Positions 34,901 through 46,100 of a DNA stretch of 64,000 nt are shown in pieces. Within the stretch, counting starts at the first letter, position 1, and each line of letters opens with the position of its first letter. The DNA lies in contig NC_054704.1 of the NCBI RefSeq assembly GCF_016097555.1, positions 32,345,054 through 32,409,053 of the forward strand, in the 5' to 3' direction. Made by a program: the position numbers and the translations under genes. The stretch is from Gigantopelta aegis. Taxonomy: Eukaryota > Mollusca > Gastropoda > Neomphalida > Peltospiridae. The notes below the pieces were generated by a model that searched no databases, had not been told where the DNA came from, and worked only from the letters and a program-made list of their open reading frames with translations.

Positions 34901-37549
34901 CAGGAAACTTCATACCACAGCCTTTGACCAGTTGTGGTGCACTCATTGGAATAAGAGAAAAACAATCAGTTAATGGAACCATGGAGGTGGTTTGATCCTG
35001 CGACAGCATTGTAGTCAAATTTGGCAATTAGATCAGTTTCTCACAAACTGTAAGTCCTACGTCAGTGAAATTTGGTTTATCACAGTTTATCAGTTTATCG
35101 AAAACGTTTATGGTAGGCGAGACATTTAATTCAGCAGAATTCTTGTTTTGATACTGGAATGCTTTAATAGTTACTTGATAAAAAAACATTTTACTTTCAA
35201 AACCTGCATGATTTGATAGAAATCAAGATGGGGAAAAAGAATTTGGAAAATTTGTTTAACAATACCCCAACTCATTTCAAACTACAGCTATCTAGTGTCT
35301 AATAACATATTTTGATACTTGGTTGATAAAGAAAACCTACTGCAATCACATAGGTTACACCTACCAATAAGGCAGCAAGGGATCTTTTATATGTATTTTC
35401 CCATAGGCAAAACAGTAAATACAAACAGCTTTTGATGTTCATGTTGTTGGGAAGGTGAGAGAAAAAAGTTCTTAGAAAATTATCAATCCCTAACCTAACA
35501 CACATCAGGCAAGTACTCTATCTGATCTGTGAAAACTGATTACTCAGTTTACTGCCTGAAGATATCTGCATTATAATATGAAGATTAAAAAACCCACTAG
35601 AAATTCAGAATGCACACCAGGGCCATAGCGAGGAGTTTTTGTTTGGGGGGTGGGGGGGGGGGGGGGGGGGGGGGGGGTGGGGGCACGCGGCAGGGCAGCG
35701 GAGTAGATAATAGTCTTAAATGGTTAAGAAGAGAATTTTCTTTAAGTTTCTATTTCCATTAATTGCAAAGGAATCTTTTATATGCACCATCCCACAGACA
35801 GGATAGCACATACAGCATTTGATATACCAGTCATGGTGCACTGGCTGGGCCCACTGATGGGGATCGATCCTAGACTGACTGCACATCAGGCAAGTGCTTT
35901 ACTACTGGGTTACATCTTGCTCCCCTCCCTATAAAAATAAATCCATTACCAGCTATGTACAATACATTTCATGTCCGACACATATAGAAGTTTCTATTTA
36001 CTGATTTATATACTTTGATGCATGCACATCTGTTAACCTATAGTACTGGGCTTTTTTTACTCTTATTTTTCACATTGTTGGGTCAGGTCAAAGTTTTGTT
36101 TATTTACTTGGCAACTTAAGATGATAAAAATTATCACTTTGTGGAAAATAAAATGTACAATACTTACAGCTGGTCGTGAACTAGATGAAAAGGAAAGAGT
36201 GACCAATCAAAATGTACAGAACTGGTTCAATAATCGACGGAAAGAAATCAAGAAACTCGCAAGAGCAGGTAAATTTGTTTTCTGAAAATGGCAGGTGGAC
36301 TCCACCCCAAAAATATATATTGGTAGGAAAATATAGCCCACAGTACATGAATATGTGTTTCTAATTTTTATTATTATTCATACTTACCTAGTGCTAGCAC
36401 AATCAAAATGCTATACAACCAGTCATCTCCTCCACTGCAGAATTGTCTTCCCTTGCTGGATGTCTATCCATTTCTGTGTATGGGCAGACCATCACCCTCA
36501 TCATTCAAAGTCCCCCATTGTCAGGGTTTTATTTCTCAAATTTGACTGGACGCCCATGGCTTTGCTTTTGGGAATTTGAGCATCATTTTACCAAAAATTG
36601 TGAATTTTCAGTTTCATTTCAAAAACATCTCATTAAAGCCAAGTCAAATTAATACATCTATTTTGCATCATGAAACGTTATAGGGGTGTTTGTCAAGAAT
36701 TACAAATCTTTTTCAAAATAGATCTTTATATAATAATAAAAATGACAATTATTTACATTCAGATTGGGAATGTTTTACTCTAAAATGGGAAATATAAAAT
36801 GACATAGCCTTAGAGGAATGGTTCCAGTTATCGAAGTCTAGAAACTAGCTGATAAAACCCTGATTGTAGAATAAGTCTAAAGGATTTACTTATTGAATAA
36901 ATACGGACATACAAGCCTGTAGCCCCATTATGTAAAATAGTTTTATTAAAATCAACCATTAATGTTTTATTAACAAACCCACAAGATACAATAATCGAGT
37001 TATCACTTATTCATTAGACTAGACTTCTCAGTAAAAACAAGAATTAAATTGTTTCAAAAACATTTTGGAAGTAAAATGAAATGATTTTACTGTCAATCCT
37101 TTAAACGTTTTTTTGTTTATTGTTTTGCATATTTTTCAGAAGGGATAAATTGTTCTGAAGTTTCTCTGCCTAGTCGCCTGAAGCCACGATTGGATTTTGC
37201 TGAACATTTTAACGCTATTGGTCATCCATGGTCATTTGAGGATAAATTTGAAAAAGAAACAAATTTCTCTTCTTGTGGTGTGACAAACACACAGAACATA
37301 AAATCTGAACCTTGTTTATCGCCAAATGACTTAAACAAACCACAAAACAGGACAGTTACATCCCCCGTTTCTTCCAACCAGAAATCTGCCAATAGACAGT
37401 CAGATTCTGTTAATTTCAGCCAATCAGAGGCAGGTTCTGTTAGCCAATCACAGACAAATCCTCCTACAGTTAACCATTCACCACAGACTTCAGCAATGCT
37501 CAGGGAAACAGAACACAAAATAAAGCAAGAAATATTTGAAAACAAGTAA
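31522..37549 (+). CDS. HMBOX1: HMBOX1/HOT1-like homeobox protein, six coding exons
   Basis: The exons (31522-31958, 32282-32331, 32908-33240, 34491-34709, 36170-36268, 37140-37549) join in phase to 515 residues; human HMBOX1 is about 420. Residues 16-53 (PLFSIEQAELIRRLRNSGIT) match the HNF1-N-like dimerisation segment. Residues 143-196 (TFRGNHSKLPEKLQQQMYIW) match the POU-specific-like helices. Residues 302-379 form an atypical long homeodomain (RERFTFREKHLEILEAYF, VQNWFNNRRKEIKKL), with the WF.NRRKE recognition helix. The tail is Ser/Gln-rich with sumoylation-type IKSE (433-436) and IKQE (507-510). The vertebrate protein binds TTAGGG telomeric repeats in the nucleus and helps recruit telomerase. 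The same role here is inferred. A 5' noncoding exon probably lies upstream. Confidence 0.9.
32282..32331 (+). CDS. HMBOX1: HMBOX1-like, exon 2 of the coding set
   Basis: A 50-nt exon between TGTATTCACAG and a weak donor GTTGGT. It encodes QNKRLRDEMLNDATKS and bridges into the POU-specific-like segment; an ungapped alignment with HNF1 across this junction supports it. Confidence 0.75.
32908..33240 (+). CDS. HMBOX1: HMBOX1-like, exon 3
   Basis: Acceptor TTTCACCAG, donor GTAGAG after GATGTCGCTG. It encodes the second half of the POU-specific-like domain (KLPEKLQQQMYIWYLKQQGM), then a variable Ser/Gln-rich linker. If the donor is skipped, the frame stops at 33260, giving a protein without homeodomain. 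Confidence 0.85.
33395..33565. repeat. MITE-like repeat with a stem-loop, inside HMBOX1 intron 3
   Basis: GTCCCACT, a nine-base loop and AGTGGGAC form a perfect 8-bp stem at 33520-33544. The surrounding sequence (CAACTCGTTTAGTCGAC, TTACCCATAATTGATCTTAA) matches the insertion in the SINE at 16060-16285 in reverse. Confidence 0.5.
33938..34248 (-). mobile_element. Full-length SINE, type 4, in HMBOX1 intron 3
   Basis: TTTGTTTTGTTTAACGACAC to CGCTTTACCACTGGGCTACA and TCCTGTCCC. The head retains a box B (GGGATTGATCC, reversed) and box A (TGTAGCCCAGTGGTAAAGCG on the minus strand). Confidence 0.9.
34491..34709 (+). CDS. HMBOX1: HMBOX1-like, exon 4 (first part of homeodomain)
   Basis: Acceptor ATTATTGATTCAG, donor GTAAGT. 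It encodes RRERFTFREKHLEILEAYFK, then INQYPINDEREMIANKCNTA, matching helices 1 and 2 of the HMBOX1 homeodomain. Confidence 0.93.
34745..35010 (-). mobile_element. SINE, type 5 head, in HMBOX1 intron 4
   Basis: The tail is type 4-like (GAGCACATTGATTTATTAAT) but the head differs (AACCATGGAGGTGGTTTGAT). The same head occurs at 63578-63805. Confidence 0.7.
35645..35930 (-). mobile_element. G homopolymer tract followed by a SINE head fragment
   Basis: 35645-35684 is almost pure G. 35760-35930 is a SINE (GCAAAGGAATCTTTTATATG, GGGGATCGATCCTAGACTGA, CTTTACTACTGGGTTACATC) lacking its tail. A diverged relative lies at about 35245-35530. Confidence 0.65.
36170..36268 (+). CDS. HMBOX1: HMBOX1-like, exon 5 (recognition helix)
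   Basis: Acceptor ACAATACTTACAG, donor GTAAAT. It encodes GRELDEKERVTNQNVQNWFN then NRRKEIKKLARA, homeodomain helix 3 with invariant W, F, N and R. Confidence 0.95.
37140..37549 (+). CDS. HMBOX1: HMBOX1-like, last coding exon
   Basis: The acceptor GCATATTTTTCAG is in phase with exon 5. It encodes a low-complexity Ser/Gln/Asn-rich tail ending KIKQEIFENK, then TAA. The terminal IKQE is placed like the IKTE sumoylation motif near the end of vertebrate HMBOX1. Confidence 0.9.
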
Positions 37550-37755
37550 AATAATGCTGAAACATCCACATGATGTGATTTTAAAAGAAAATGTTTTCAA
37601 ACGGGACAAAACCTATCGCATTTAACCAGAAATGTTGGTACAGTGATACTTATTAACCATTAGAGACAGTATTGGATTGTACCTAAAACTGGACAGCTGT
37701 TGCTTTAAAAGGCAACTGTATTACCATTCTCAGGGCAGAAAAACCTAGCATTAAC

Positions 37756-37761
37756 AATAAA
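37756..37761 (+). terminator. AATAAA polyadenylation signal for the HMBOX1-like gene
   Basis: First AATAAA downstream of the stop codon, about 207 bases away. Confidence 0.4.
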
Positions 37762-38339
37762 TTAAACACAAATTAAAAAAAATATATTAATAGATATGAA
37801 TGAATTGTTGATTTTTCAGTTGCACTTTATTTTATTTTTTTAAATTCTTTATTATCCCCAGAAAATAGGTCATGTCAGGGTTGTGGGACCCTGAATCATC
37901 AAATTTCCCTATTAACAGTTTGAAATCTGTGAAGGTTGAGTTCTCTCTTAATCTTTAATATTAAATAACCTGAAATTAAAAAAGGAACGTTTGTTTACCA
38001 TAGGCATATTTAAGGGGGTGGAAGAATCAAGGCACACGACTCTCCACTTTTGGTTGGTGGTGAACTGCACACCACTTTGATACAAGATGAGCCACAAATT
38101 ACATTAGTGATGTCTACTATAAAAGTACAAGACACAATGGTTCCAACCACACACAGACCATAACAGCAGAGATGGCAACTCCTGCAATTAAACAAATATT
38201 CACACAAAAAACAGAAGAAGAAAAAAAGAAGAAGAGAAATCCATAGCCAAAAAGTACCGTGGAAAACCAAAACTGCGGAAATATCCATGGCATTGCCAAT
38301 TGCAGAGGTTGATTGGCAACTACAAACTTTTAAGAGAAT
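37762..38339. other. Intergenic DNA
   Basis: AT-rich, no recognised element. The long minus-strand frame across 38010-38561 is largely hydrophobic and Cys-rich low-complexity sequence and is not accepted as a gene. Confidence 0.4.
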
Positions 38340-38565
38340 ACAAGGTGATGATGACACTGTCAACTCAATTACCACATGTAACCAAACTTCTAATTGAGCA
38401 TGTGATTGTGGCACAGCCCCCATGACTTGGTCATTTCCTGGAGCATTGTCCAGCACCAGATGAACCTGTGAAAGAGAAACTATATGGACCCATGATGAAC
38501 ATGCAGCACAGCATTTGTTCAAGCTACTGGGGTTTTCGAGGAAAAACCACACCATTATCATGGTC
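38340..38565 (-). repeat. Dispersed repeat, copy 2, possibly a DDE transposase remnant
   Basis: Minus-strand reading gives VHLVLDNAPGNDQV, reminiscent of the LDNAPGH motif of pogo/Tigger-type DDE transposases. The sequence matches 30674-30865 at DNA level, but the motif itself is not kept there. Confidence 0.4.
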
Positions 38566-39423
38566 TCTGATGTCTGTCACATTAATATAATTTTTTCAGT
38601 TAATGTTCATCACCCCTCTCCCCACAAATTCTTTCCTCCACACTTACTTAGTGATACCCATCACAATGAATTTTTGCAAGTCTGTTGTTTGACAAATGAT
38701 GGTAAAATGGGTGTCCCCTAATACAAATATATTTCAAATAACAATCTTGCCCACTATTTCTACAAACCAATTATGATATGCGTAATACTCTTCTTTTTTC
38801 ACAACACAAAATATATATACTTAAACAACATTTATTGTTTATATTGTCCATCATTGGGTAACAAAAGTTTTAACAAATAATGTACTGCTGTGTTTGACAA
38901 AACATTAAGGCACATGCAACAAATGTAGAACAAATGATACAAGTCTGCAATGCAACAGGGAAGTAATGTGTATGTATTCATTCAATCAATTCATTTTAAA
39001 CAAATACATTTCTAATGCTACTGTACTACCTCAATTATACATCTTATAAAAAAGTAACATTGTATTCTGTTATATTTATTTAAAAGCATACTGTATTTAG
39101 TAAATATGGATCCTACCAGTCCCAAGTTCAGCCAAACAATGTTCACAAACTATTTGATCGGTTCACAAGGTGGCCATTTGGTTTACTGTGAAGTGCATAA
39201 ATCAGTGTCGCTGATGTTTTTTCTGCTCAGTTTGGCTGAATTCTGCCTTTTTTATTTATTATAGAAAATAAAGCTTAAGATAACATAACACACTTCATTC
39301 TATTTAGAAATGGTTAAAATAGTGTTACAACAAAACCATTTGACTTTGTGAGATATAGTTTCAAAAGTGTCTATAAAATATTTATAATCTTAGTTACTTT
39401 GATTTTATTTGTAAATGATAGCA
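38566..39423. other. Intergenic DNA
   Basis: AT-rich, nothing recognised. Confidence 0.4.
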
Positions 39424-39672
39424 TTTCATTTCAATTTATTTTCATGCTTATATCCAATTAAGGTTTCAGCATGCTGTCCTAGGCACATGCCTCAGCTATC
39501 TGTGCTGTCTGTCCAGGACAGTGGGTTAGTGGTTAGTGAGAGAGAAGAGGGTCTTACATCTACCTATTGAGTTATTAAAACTCGCTCTGGGTGGGAGCCG
39601 GTACCGGGTTGTGAACCTTATACCTACTAGTCTTATGTCCGATGGCTTAACCACACCACCACCGAGGCCGGT
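39424..39672 (-). mobile_element. tRNA-derived SINE, type 3, full length
   Basis: The tail TTATTTTCATGCTTATATCC comes first and the head CCACCACCGAGGCCGGTT last on the plus strand. The minus strand has GTGTGGTTAAGCCATCGGAC near box A and GGTTCACAACCC near box B. Confidence 0.8.
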
Positions 39673-40059
39673 TAGCAATAAGTGTTGATTAACAACTATG
39701 GCTGCATCCATGTAGAACCATACATCAAACATGTTTCAAAAACTGGGTACAAAACTATCAAATGGCAACAGGCTGCGAAAGCCTTTGGAATTAAATAGTC
39801 TTAACATGTTTTGATTCACTGGACCATCACATGAAGTGAAGTTTGTATTAGAACAGTATTAACTATTGTTTGATTAGTAAATACGATTGGTATTGGTCAA
39901 ACAAAATAGTGAGACATGTTCAATTTGCTAACACAAGTTGGTGAAATAAATTTAACATAGAGCTATAAAGTCAAATTAAGACCTGTTTAAAGGTTGGAAT
40001 TAGTAGGTGAAATTGGCTGTTAGTGTCTTTAAAATAGGGTCGAGAAAAATGGAAAGGAA

Positions 40060-40262
40060 TCAGTGTTGCCGCCATATACTCTTGTTTTGAAAAAATAGAA
40101 AGGGATAATTTACATATACTTTTTCAAAAGCAGGACAGTATATACCATGGGCTTTGATGTACAAGTCAAGGGGAAGGTGGAACCCCCACCAATGAGAGGG
40201 ATTGATCCTCCGATACATCACACCTGAGACAAGCATTCTACTAACAAACAACATCCTGCCCC
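40060..40262 (-). mobile_element. Diverged SINE fragment
   Basis: GGACAGTATATACCATGGGC, GGGATTGATCCTCCGATACA and ACAACATCCTGCCCC keep the order of a SINE head; the body is strongly diverged. Confidence 0.5.
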
Positions 40263-41371
40263 AGCAATAAATGAAACAAAATTATGAAACCCCTCCCACC
40301 TAAAACAAACAGGTTGAATTATAATGGTAAATGGCACCAATTACAAAAAAACAACAAACACAAATCTAGTCATCTAATAATGTTCCTATAAACTTAAAAA
40401 CTACTCTACACTTCTGAAATGGGCAATATGTATCACAGTACTTTGCTACAAATGGGCAAAACGTTAACTAGAGCAACAATTGACACCTTTTGATTCTAAA
40501 ACCAGCTATCCTTGGAGAAAATTCACAAACATCTTGCCTTCTTAGACTTAATCCCATGACCTATGTAGGCCTATATTGGTGCACATACAAATTCTCTATT
40601 TCTTGTGTTTCGTTGATTATCAATAGATATTTTCACCTTCATGTCCATACTGAAGCATAATGTTAACTCAGCAGCACTTATACTTCGATTCCCTTGGAAC
40701 CCATTCCACTTCTCTATATGGAAGTTCTGTTTGATTTTAATTCTTGGCATCAATGACAATATGCTGTTCTGTTCAGTTCCAGTTATGACGTCATATTAGT
40801 TTGCTTTGATGCTATTTCAGCAGCTAGTGTGTCAACGATTAATGTCATAACATGCACTTCCAGTTCAAAGCACATTATGAAAACCACACTTGGTGCATCA
40901 TGAGCATTGCTCTAAAATCACTTTAATTGCATCGTTCATCACAAAGAAAATATCTCGTATTTTTGTGAAATTGAAAAAAATTGCACAGGAATGATAGAAA
41001 GGTTTGTTGCACGAGACTCAAATCAGTACAACACACAACACACAACACAGCCAAAATGATGTCCGAGTTCTACACACATCATCACCTTCAATGTGAGGAT
41101 CTTCCATGAGCTATTATAGAAATGATTATGTAATGGGTGGAGGGAATGTGATAGAATGAGAGTCCATTTGTTTTAATACCACCAGGAACCTTTATGCATT
41201 CAAACTGTCCTTAGAGTTCATTTCATGAGCCAAAACCTCAAGCATGTTTAGCACTAAACGATGTGTGTCCTCACTTCCTTTCTGAAATTGCAGGTATTGA
41301 TAGCATGACAATTCAATCAGGCCGGCACGCAAACTCAGTCTTTCTAGCATTTTTTATCACAAGTAATTATG
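40263..41371 (-). other. Probable SMC6 3' UTR and intergenic DNA
   Basis: No exon or repeat recognised. The part nearest 41371 should be SMC6 3' UTR; its end cannot be fixed. Confidence 0.4.
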
Positions 41372-41486
41372 CTATTCTTGATTTGTTTCTTCCTCCTCTC
41401 CTTCTGGTCTAAATGGCAGTGTTGCTTGACCTCTATCTGGGTCAGGCATTCGGAAAATTCTGAAGTTTTTACAAATATTCAGCTGA
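41372..41486 (-). CDS. SMC6: SMC6 last coding exon
   Basis: The acceptor TTTTTACCTTTCAG is followed by frame [20 protein letters not shown], then [18 protein letters not shown] and TAG at 41374-41372. The acidic end matches the usual SMC6 C terminus. Confidence 0.95.
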
Positions 41487-43097
41487 CTGAAAGGTAAAAA
41501 TAACAATTAAAATAAAATTGTATTGTGAACTAGCATGACGTGTGTGTGTGTGTGTGTGTGTGGTGTAAATATGTCTGTGTCTACATGCATCTGCACCTTT
41601 TCTTACGTTAATATTGGCTGCTACAAATTCTTCACTGAAACTGCAGCAGTGATTAATACAAAAACTACTTCACAGCTATCAATGCATGATGGTTGATGAG
41701 GTCACTGCAAGCTATTCAGACTGATCACTGATATTTTACCTCATGTCTTGTGGTGTTAAGAAGATGAACTGGCGTCCTGTCTGCACTTTAGCCACCTCCA
41801 TCATCATGTCCATGGAGATTCTTCGGTTCACCATGTCCTGTAACAACAAACACACTGCAAAATCTCTTGTCAGAGAGTGAAGTAACTCGATACATAACAC
41901 TCATATGCAATATTTTGCTTCTTATTATTCCACTTATTTACTGTACAAAAGAATGTATATTCTTGTGGAATAAAACAATATAAACAAGTTCTATGTTTTA
42001 GTGATACTACCACAGATTCCAAACACCTAAGTGTTATAAAGTTACTTATTGCCGACTTTTGTTTATATTATTAGATGCAAAATATCATATTGAATATCTA
42101 TTATAAACTTTCGCACAAATTTGATAGAATGTATCATGTTAAAAAAAATATCAGTTAAGGAGCAGTAGTAATTTAAGAAAAAGTACCTATCTCACAACTA
42201 AACCCAAACACTCTACCAAATGGAATTGATCCTACCTCCTGGACATCAAGCAGACATAAATCACTAAGGCCTAAAAAAACAAAAACCTGTTTGTATCCAG
42301 GAACATGCCTCACAAACTTTAGGTAACTGCATTTTTACTCTTTTCACCAACATTAAAAACCCCCACTGAATTTTTAAAATTAAAACAAAAGTTTAGGGTC
42401 AGCCTTTTTTTCTAAGTAGTGTCAGGTTCCTAGAACCACATGATTACAAAACAAACAAAAACACTTAAGCACAATTTCACTTGTTACTACTTCATTTTAT
42501 TGCATTTTTCTGAACTAGCAACACTTACCATAAACACATCAAACTCGTCAAGACATCTGAATGGAGATTCCATTGCGTCCCACAGAGCGAGAATAAAACA
42601 AACGGTGGAGAAGGATCGCTCCCCACCAGACAACGACTTCAGATCTTTGGGCCCATCACCCGCAGACTTTGTGGGCTGAACCTAAAAATCAACAAAAGAA
42701 CCGTCATAAAACACATTTACTTACATTGGCAATAATCAAAGTGGCTATTATTTGTATCAATTACCATATTATTTTATATGTTAGTTAACTTTAGTGATGT
42801 TCCAATGATTGATTATAACTGAAAATTTATTGGTTGTGATGATCGCTTATAAATATTCATAATCAATTGTCACAGAAAATACTGGCCTTGGCGCAGTCGT
42901 ACACAGATTTCTTGCTCACTAACCACTAACCCTCTGTCCTGGACAGACAGCCCAGATAGCCGAGGTGTGTGCCCAGGACAGCATGCTTGAACTTTTGGAT
43001 TTAAGCACGAAAGTAAATTGAAATGAATGAATGAATGTCGCATAAACTATAACTAATTGTTCCTGCAGTTTAGATGATGAAATATACTGGGCTTCAG

Positions 43098-43147
<50 letters not shown>

Positions 43148-46100
43148 TGAATAGCTATTAAAGTTAAATTTAATGATTTGGAGGATTTTATCCAGGGAAC
43201 ATAATAATAAGTACACAGTACTAATAATTCAAATTCTTTTTAAGTTCAGATAATGCTAACTGATTGAATAATCTAAAGTTAATTGGTTGGCACAAATTGA
43301 TTATAACTGATGATCGATCATGAAATTCCAACGGATTTCCAACACTAGATAATTTTTATCAGCATGCTTAAGAAGCATGTAAAAATATCATCAAGTACTA
43401 ACCAGTAAGCAGGGTTAAACACACCAAGCAAATTAGTTTTAAAGGATGACCTACAGGGCTTTAGACAGCACCAAAGTCAAGGCGATAAACATTATTCCCT
43501 AAATATGTATGGTATGACCAAAATAAGTACAAACACACTGACTTCAAAACCACTGAAACATTAAAGCGACAGACCCTAGTTTCTAAACACTACAAAGTAT
43601 TTTTTTATTTATTATTAAAGTGTTTGTGATTATTTAACTTAGAAGTACTTAAATTTTATTATTTAAACACATTTTATTTATGGTTATATGGCGCCAGACA
43701 TATGGTTAAGGACCACACAGATATTGAGAGAGGAAACCCGCTGTCGCCACTTCATCGGCTATTGGATGTCAAACATTTGTTAATTCGGACTTGTTCATTC
43801 ATTCTTTAGACGAAACCCGCTACATTTTTCTAATGCAGCAAGGGATCTTTTATATGCACCATCCCATAGACAGGATAGCACATACCACAGCCTTTGATGT
43901 ACCAGTCGTGGTGTACTGGCTGGAGTGAGAAGTAGCGCAAAGGTCACAGACTTTAGCTTCTCACTGCTATAACTGTATCCAAATGTGTGTTGCATGTTTG
44001 TAACTAAACTTAGTGTCCATTTTCACAGGCTTAAACTAGGGTCTGCACCGTAAAGCTTTAATTAAGATTAAATTAACTTGAATGCATTTCTGAATATCTA
44101 CAGCTGTTAATAACATTAGTGCATTAAAAAAAGACTTCAGTGTGCTCAGAACAGGCCAAAAAAACCCAACCCCGGCTGAGTTCAAATTAGTGAAATCTAA
44201 AGCCCTGTTCCAACTCGACAAAAATGAAAAATATTAATAACATTAATAAATTACATGTACTTTTTTAAATGCAATGAAATCAAACCAGTTTAGAACATTG
44301 TTTATCAACCTCATATCTAAGAAAATAAGAAACCGTAATGTTGGCAAGAAAGAGAAGCAGGCATACATCACAGACACTAGGGAGGCAAGCAAGAGAAGCA
44401 AGCATATGCTGTACACGCTATTAAAACAGTCTACATGCTGACCTTCAATGTTAGCACTTTATTCATTTAAAAATAAAATTTCAATTAAAAACCCCAAAAC
44501 CCAAACTGTTTAATAATTAAAAAAAAGTTTGTTTTGTTTAACTACACCACTAGAGGACATTAATTTATTAATTATAGGGCTATTGGATGTCAAACATTTG
44601 GACATTGTGACATATAGTCTTGGAAAGGTAACCTGCTAGATTTTTTCCATTAGTAGCATTTGATCTTTTATATGCACCATCCCAGACAGGATAGCACATA
44701 CCACTCAGCTATTGGATGTCAAACATTTGGTCATTGTGACATTTAGTCTTGGAAAGGTAAACTGCTAGATTTTTTCCATTAGTAGCATGGGATCTTTTAT
44801 ATGCACCATCCCACAGACAGGATAGCACATACCACAGCCTTTGATACACCAGTCGTGGTGTACTGGCTAGAACGAGAAATAGCCCAATGGGCCCATCGAC
44901 GGGTATCGATCCTAAACAGACTGCAAATCAAACGAGTGCTTTACCACTGGGCTACATCCCACTCTCAACTGTTTAATAATTCCACCTATTAGTCGTCTAT
45001 CATTTGGTCCGAGAACGAGACAAGATAGTAGAATACTGCAAAGTTAACAACATTCTCATGGGTTTTCTTGAGAGTGGCTAATACAGCACTTATTCGGTAT
45101 CTCTTAGAAATTAAAAAAATAAGTCCTATAATAATGGTTTTAAATATGTTTTTTGTTTTGTGCAATATTGGTTTGTTTACCACATGTCCAGCTACTGTTT
45201 CTATAATCTAACCATAGCGGTGTGTTTTTTTGTTGTCTTTTTAAAGATTTCATTTTTGATATGTTGTATTGATCTTACGCAGCTATTTACTTTCAAATCG
45301 GTTATGGTTTGATTTGATAATTCAGTTCAGTACTGGTTTGTTTACCATAACTCCATATATTGGTCGGACCATAATTTATTTTTGTCTTTTTGAAGATTTA
45401 ATTTTTGTGTATGTAATGTTAATACACTTCATTGTGTCTTTCAAAAATATGACTCTTTCATTGATGTCTACACTATTTTTATTAGTAATTTTAGAATTTT
45501 ACACTGATGTTGATCATCATATAACTTAGTTTGACACCCAATAGCCGATGCTTTTTTTTAGTGTGCTGAGATGTCATTAAACATTTGTTCATTCACTCAT
45601 AATTTTATAACATGATCTTATGAACTACAACAAATTTTGTATTAAGTACAAATGATTTTACTTAAGGGGAAATGATACTATCGCACACAGCGCCACTATA
45701 TTTGGCAACAGTAGACTTGTTAACTAAAAGAACGACAGTGGCATGACGTCACTAAGGATAGCTTTAGCGCTAAAACATACACAATGACATAACAAAATAC
45801 CGTCTGTCTTAGGCTATAGCCATAGTCTGCTTTTAGTTTTCAAAACATGTTTTTCATATACAATTTTTGCAGATCATTTTATGACATTAGAATCAGTACA
45901 CAGATATGTGGGAATAACAACCCCTCCCCCAGAGCCATCATAGTGATTCATACACCTATTCACTTTATTGCCCATGGAACAAAATTTTGTAGTGACCTAT
46001 GATTTAAAAAAAAAAACATTCCAGTAATATAAGAATATCTTTATATGTGAACATTTCAAGAAGGTTTAATGACATTTACATTTTGACCGAAAAGTATCAT

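Noticed and set aside
38010..38561. 183-residue minus-strand frame with hydrophobic, Cys-rich content
   Set aside because: Only the repeat-derived portion has any family resemblance; the rest translates T-rich low-complexity DNA.
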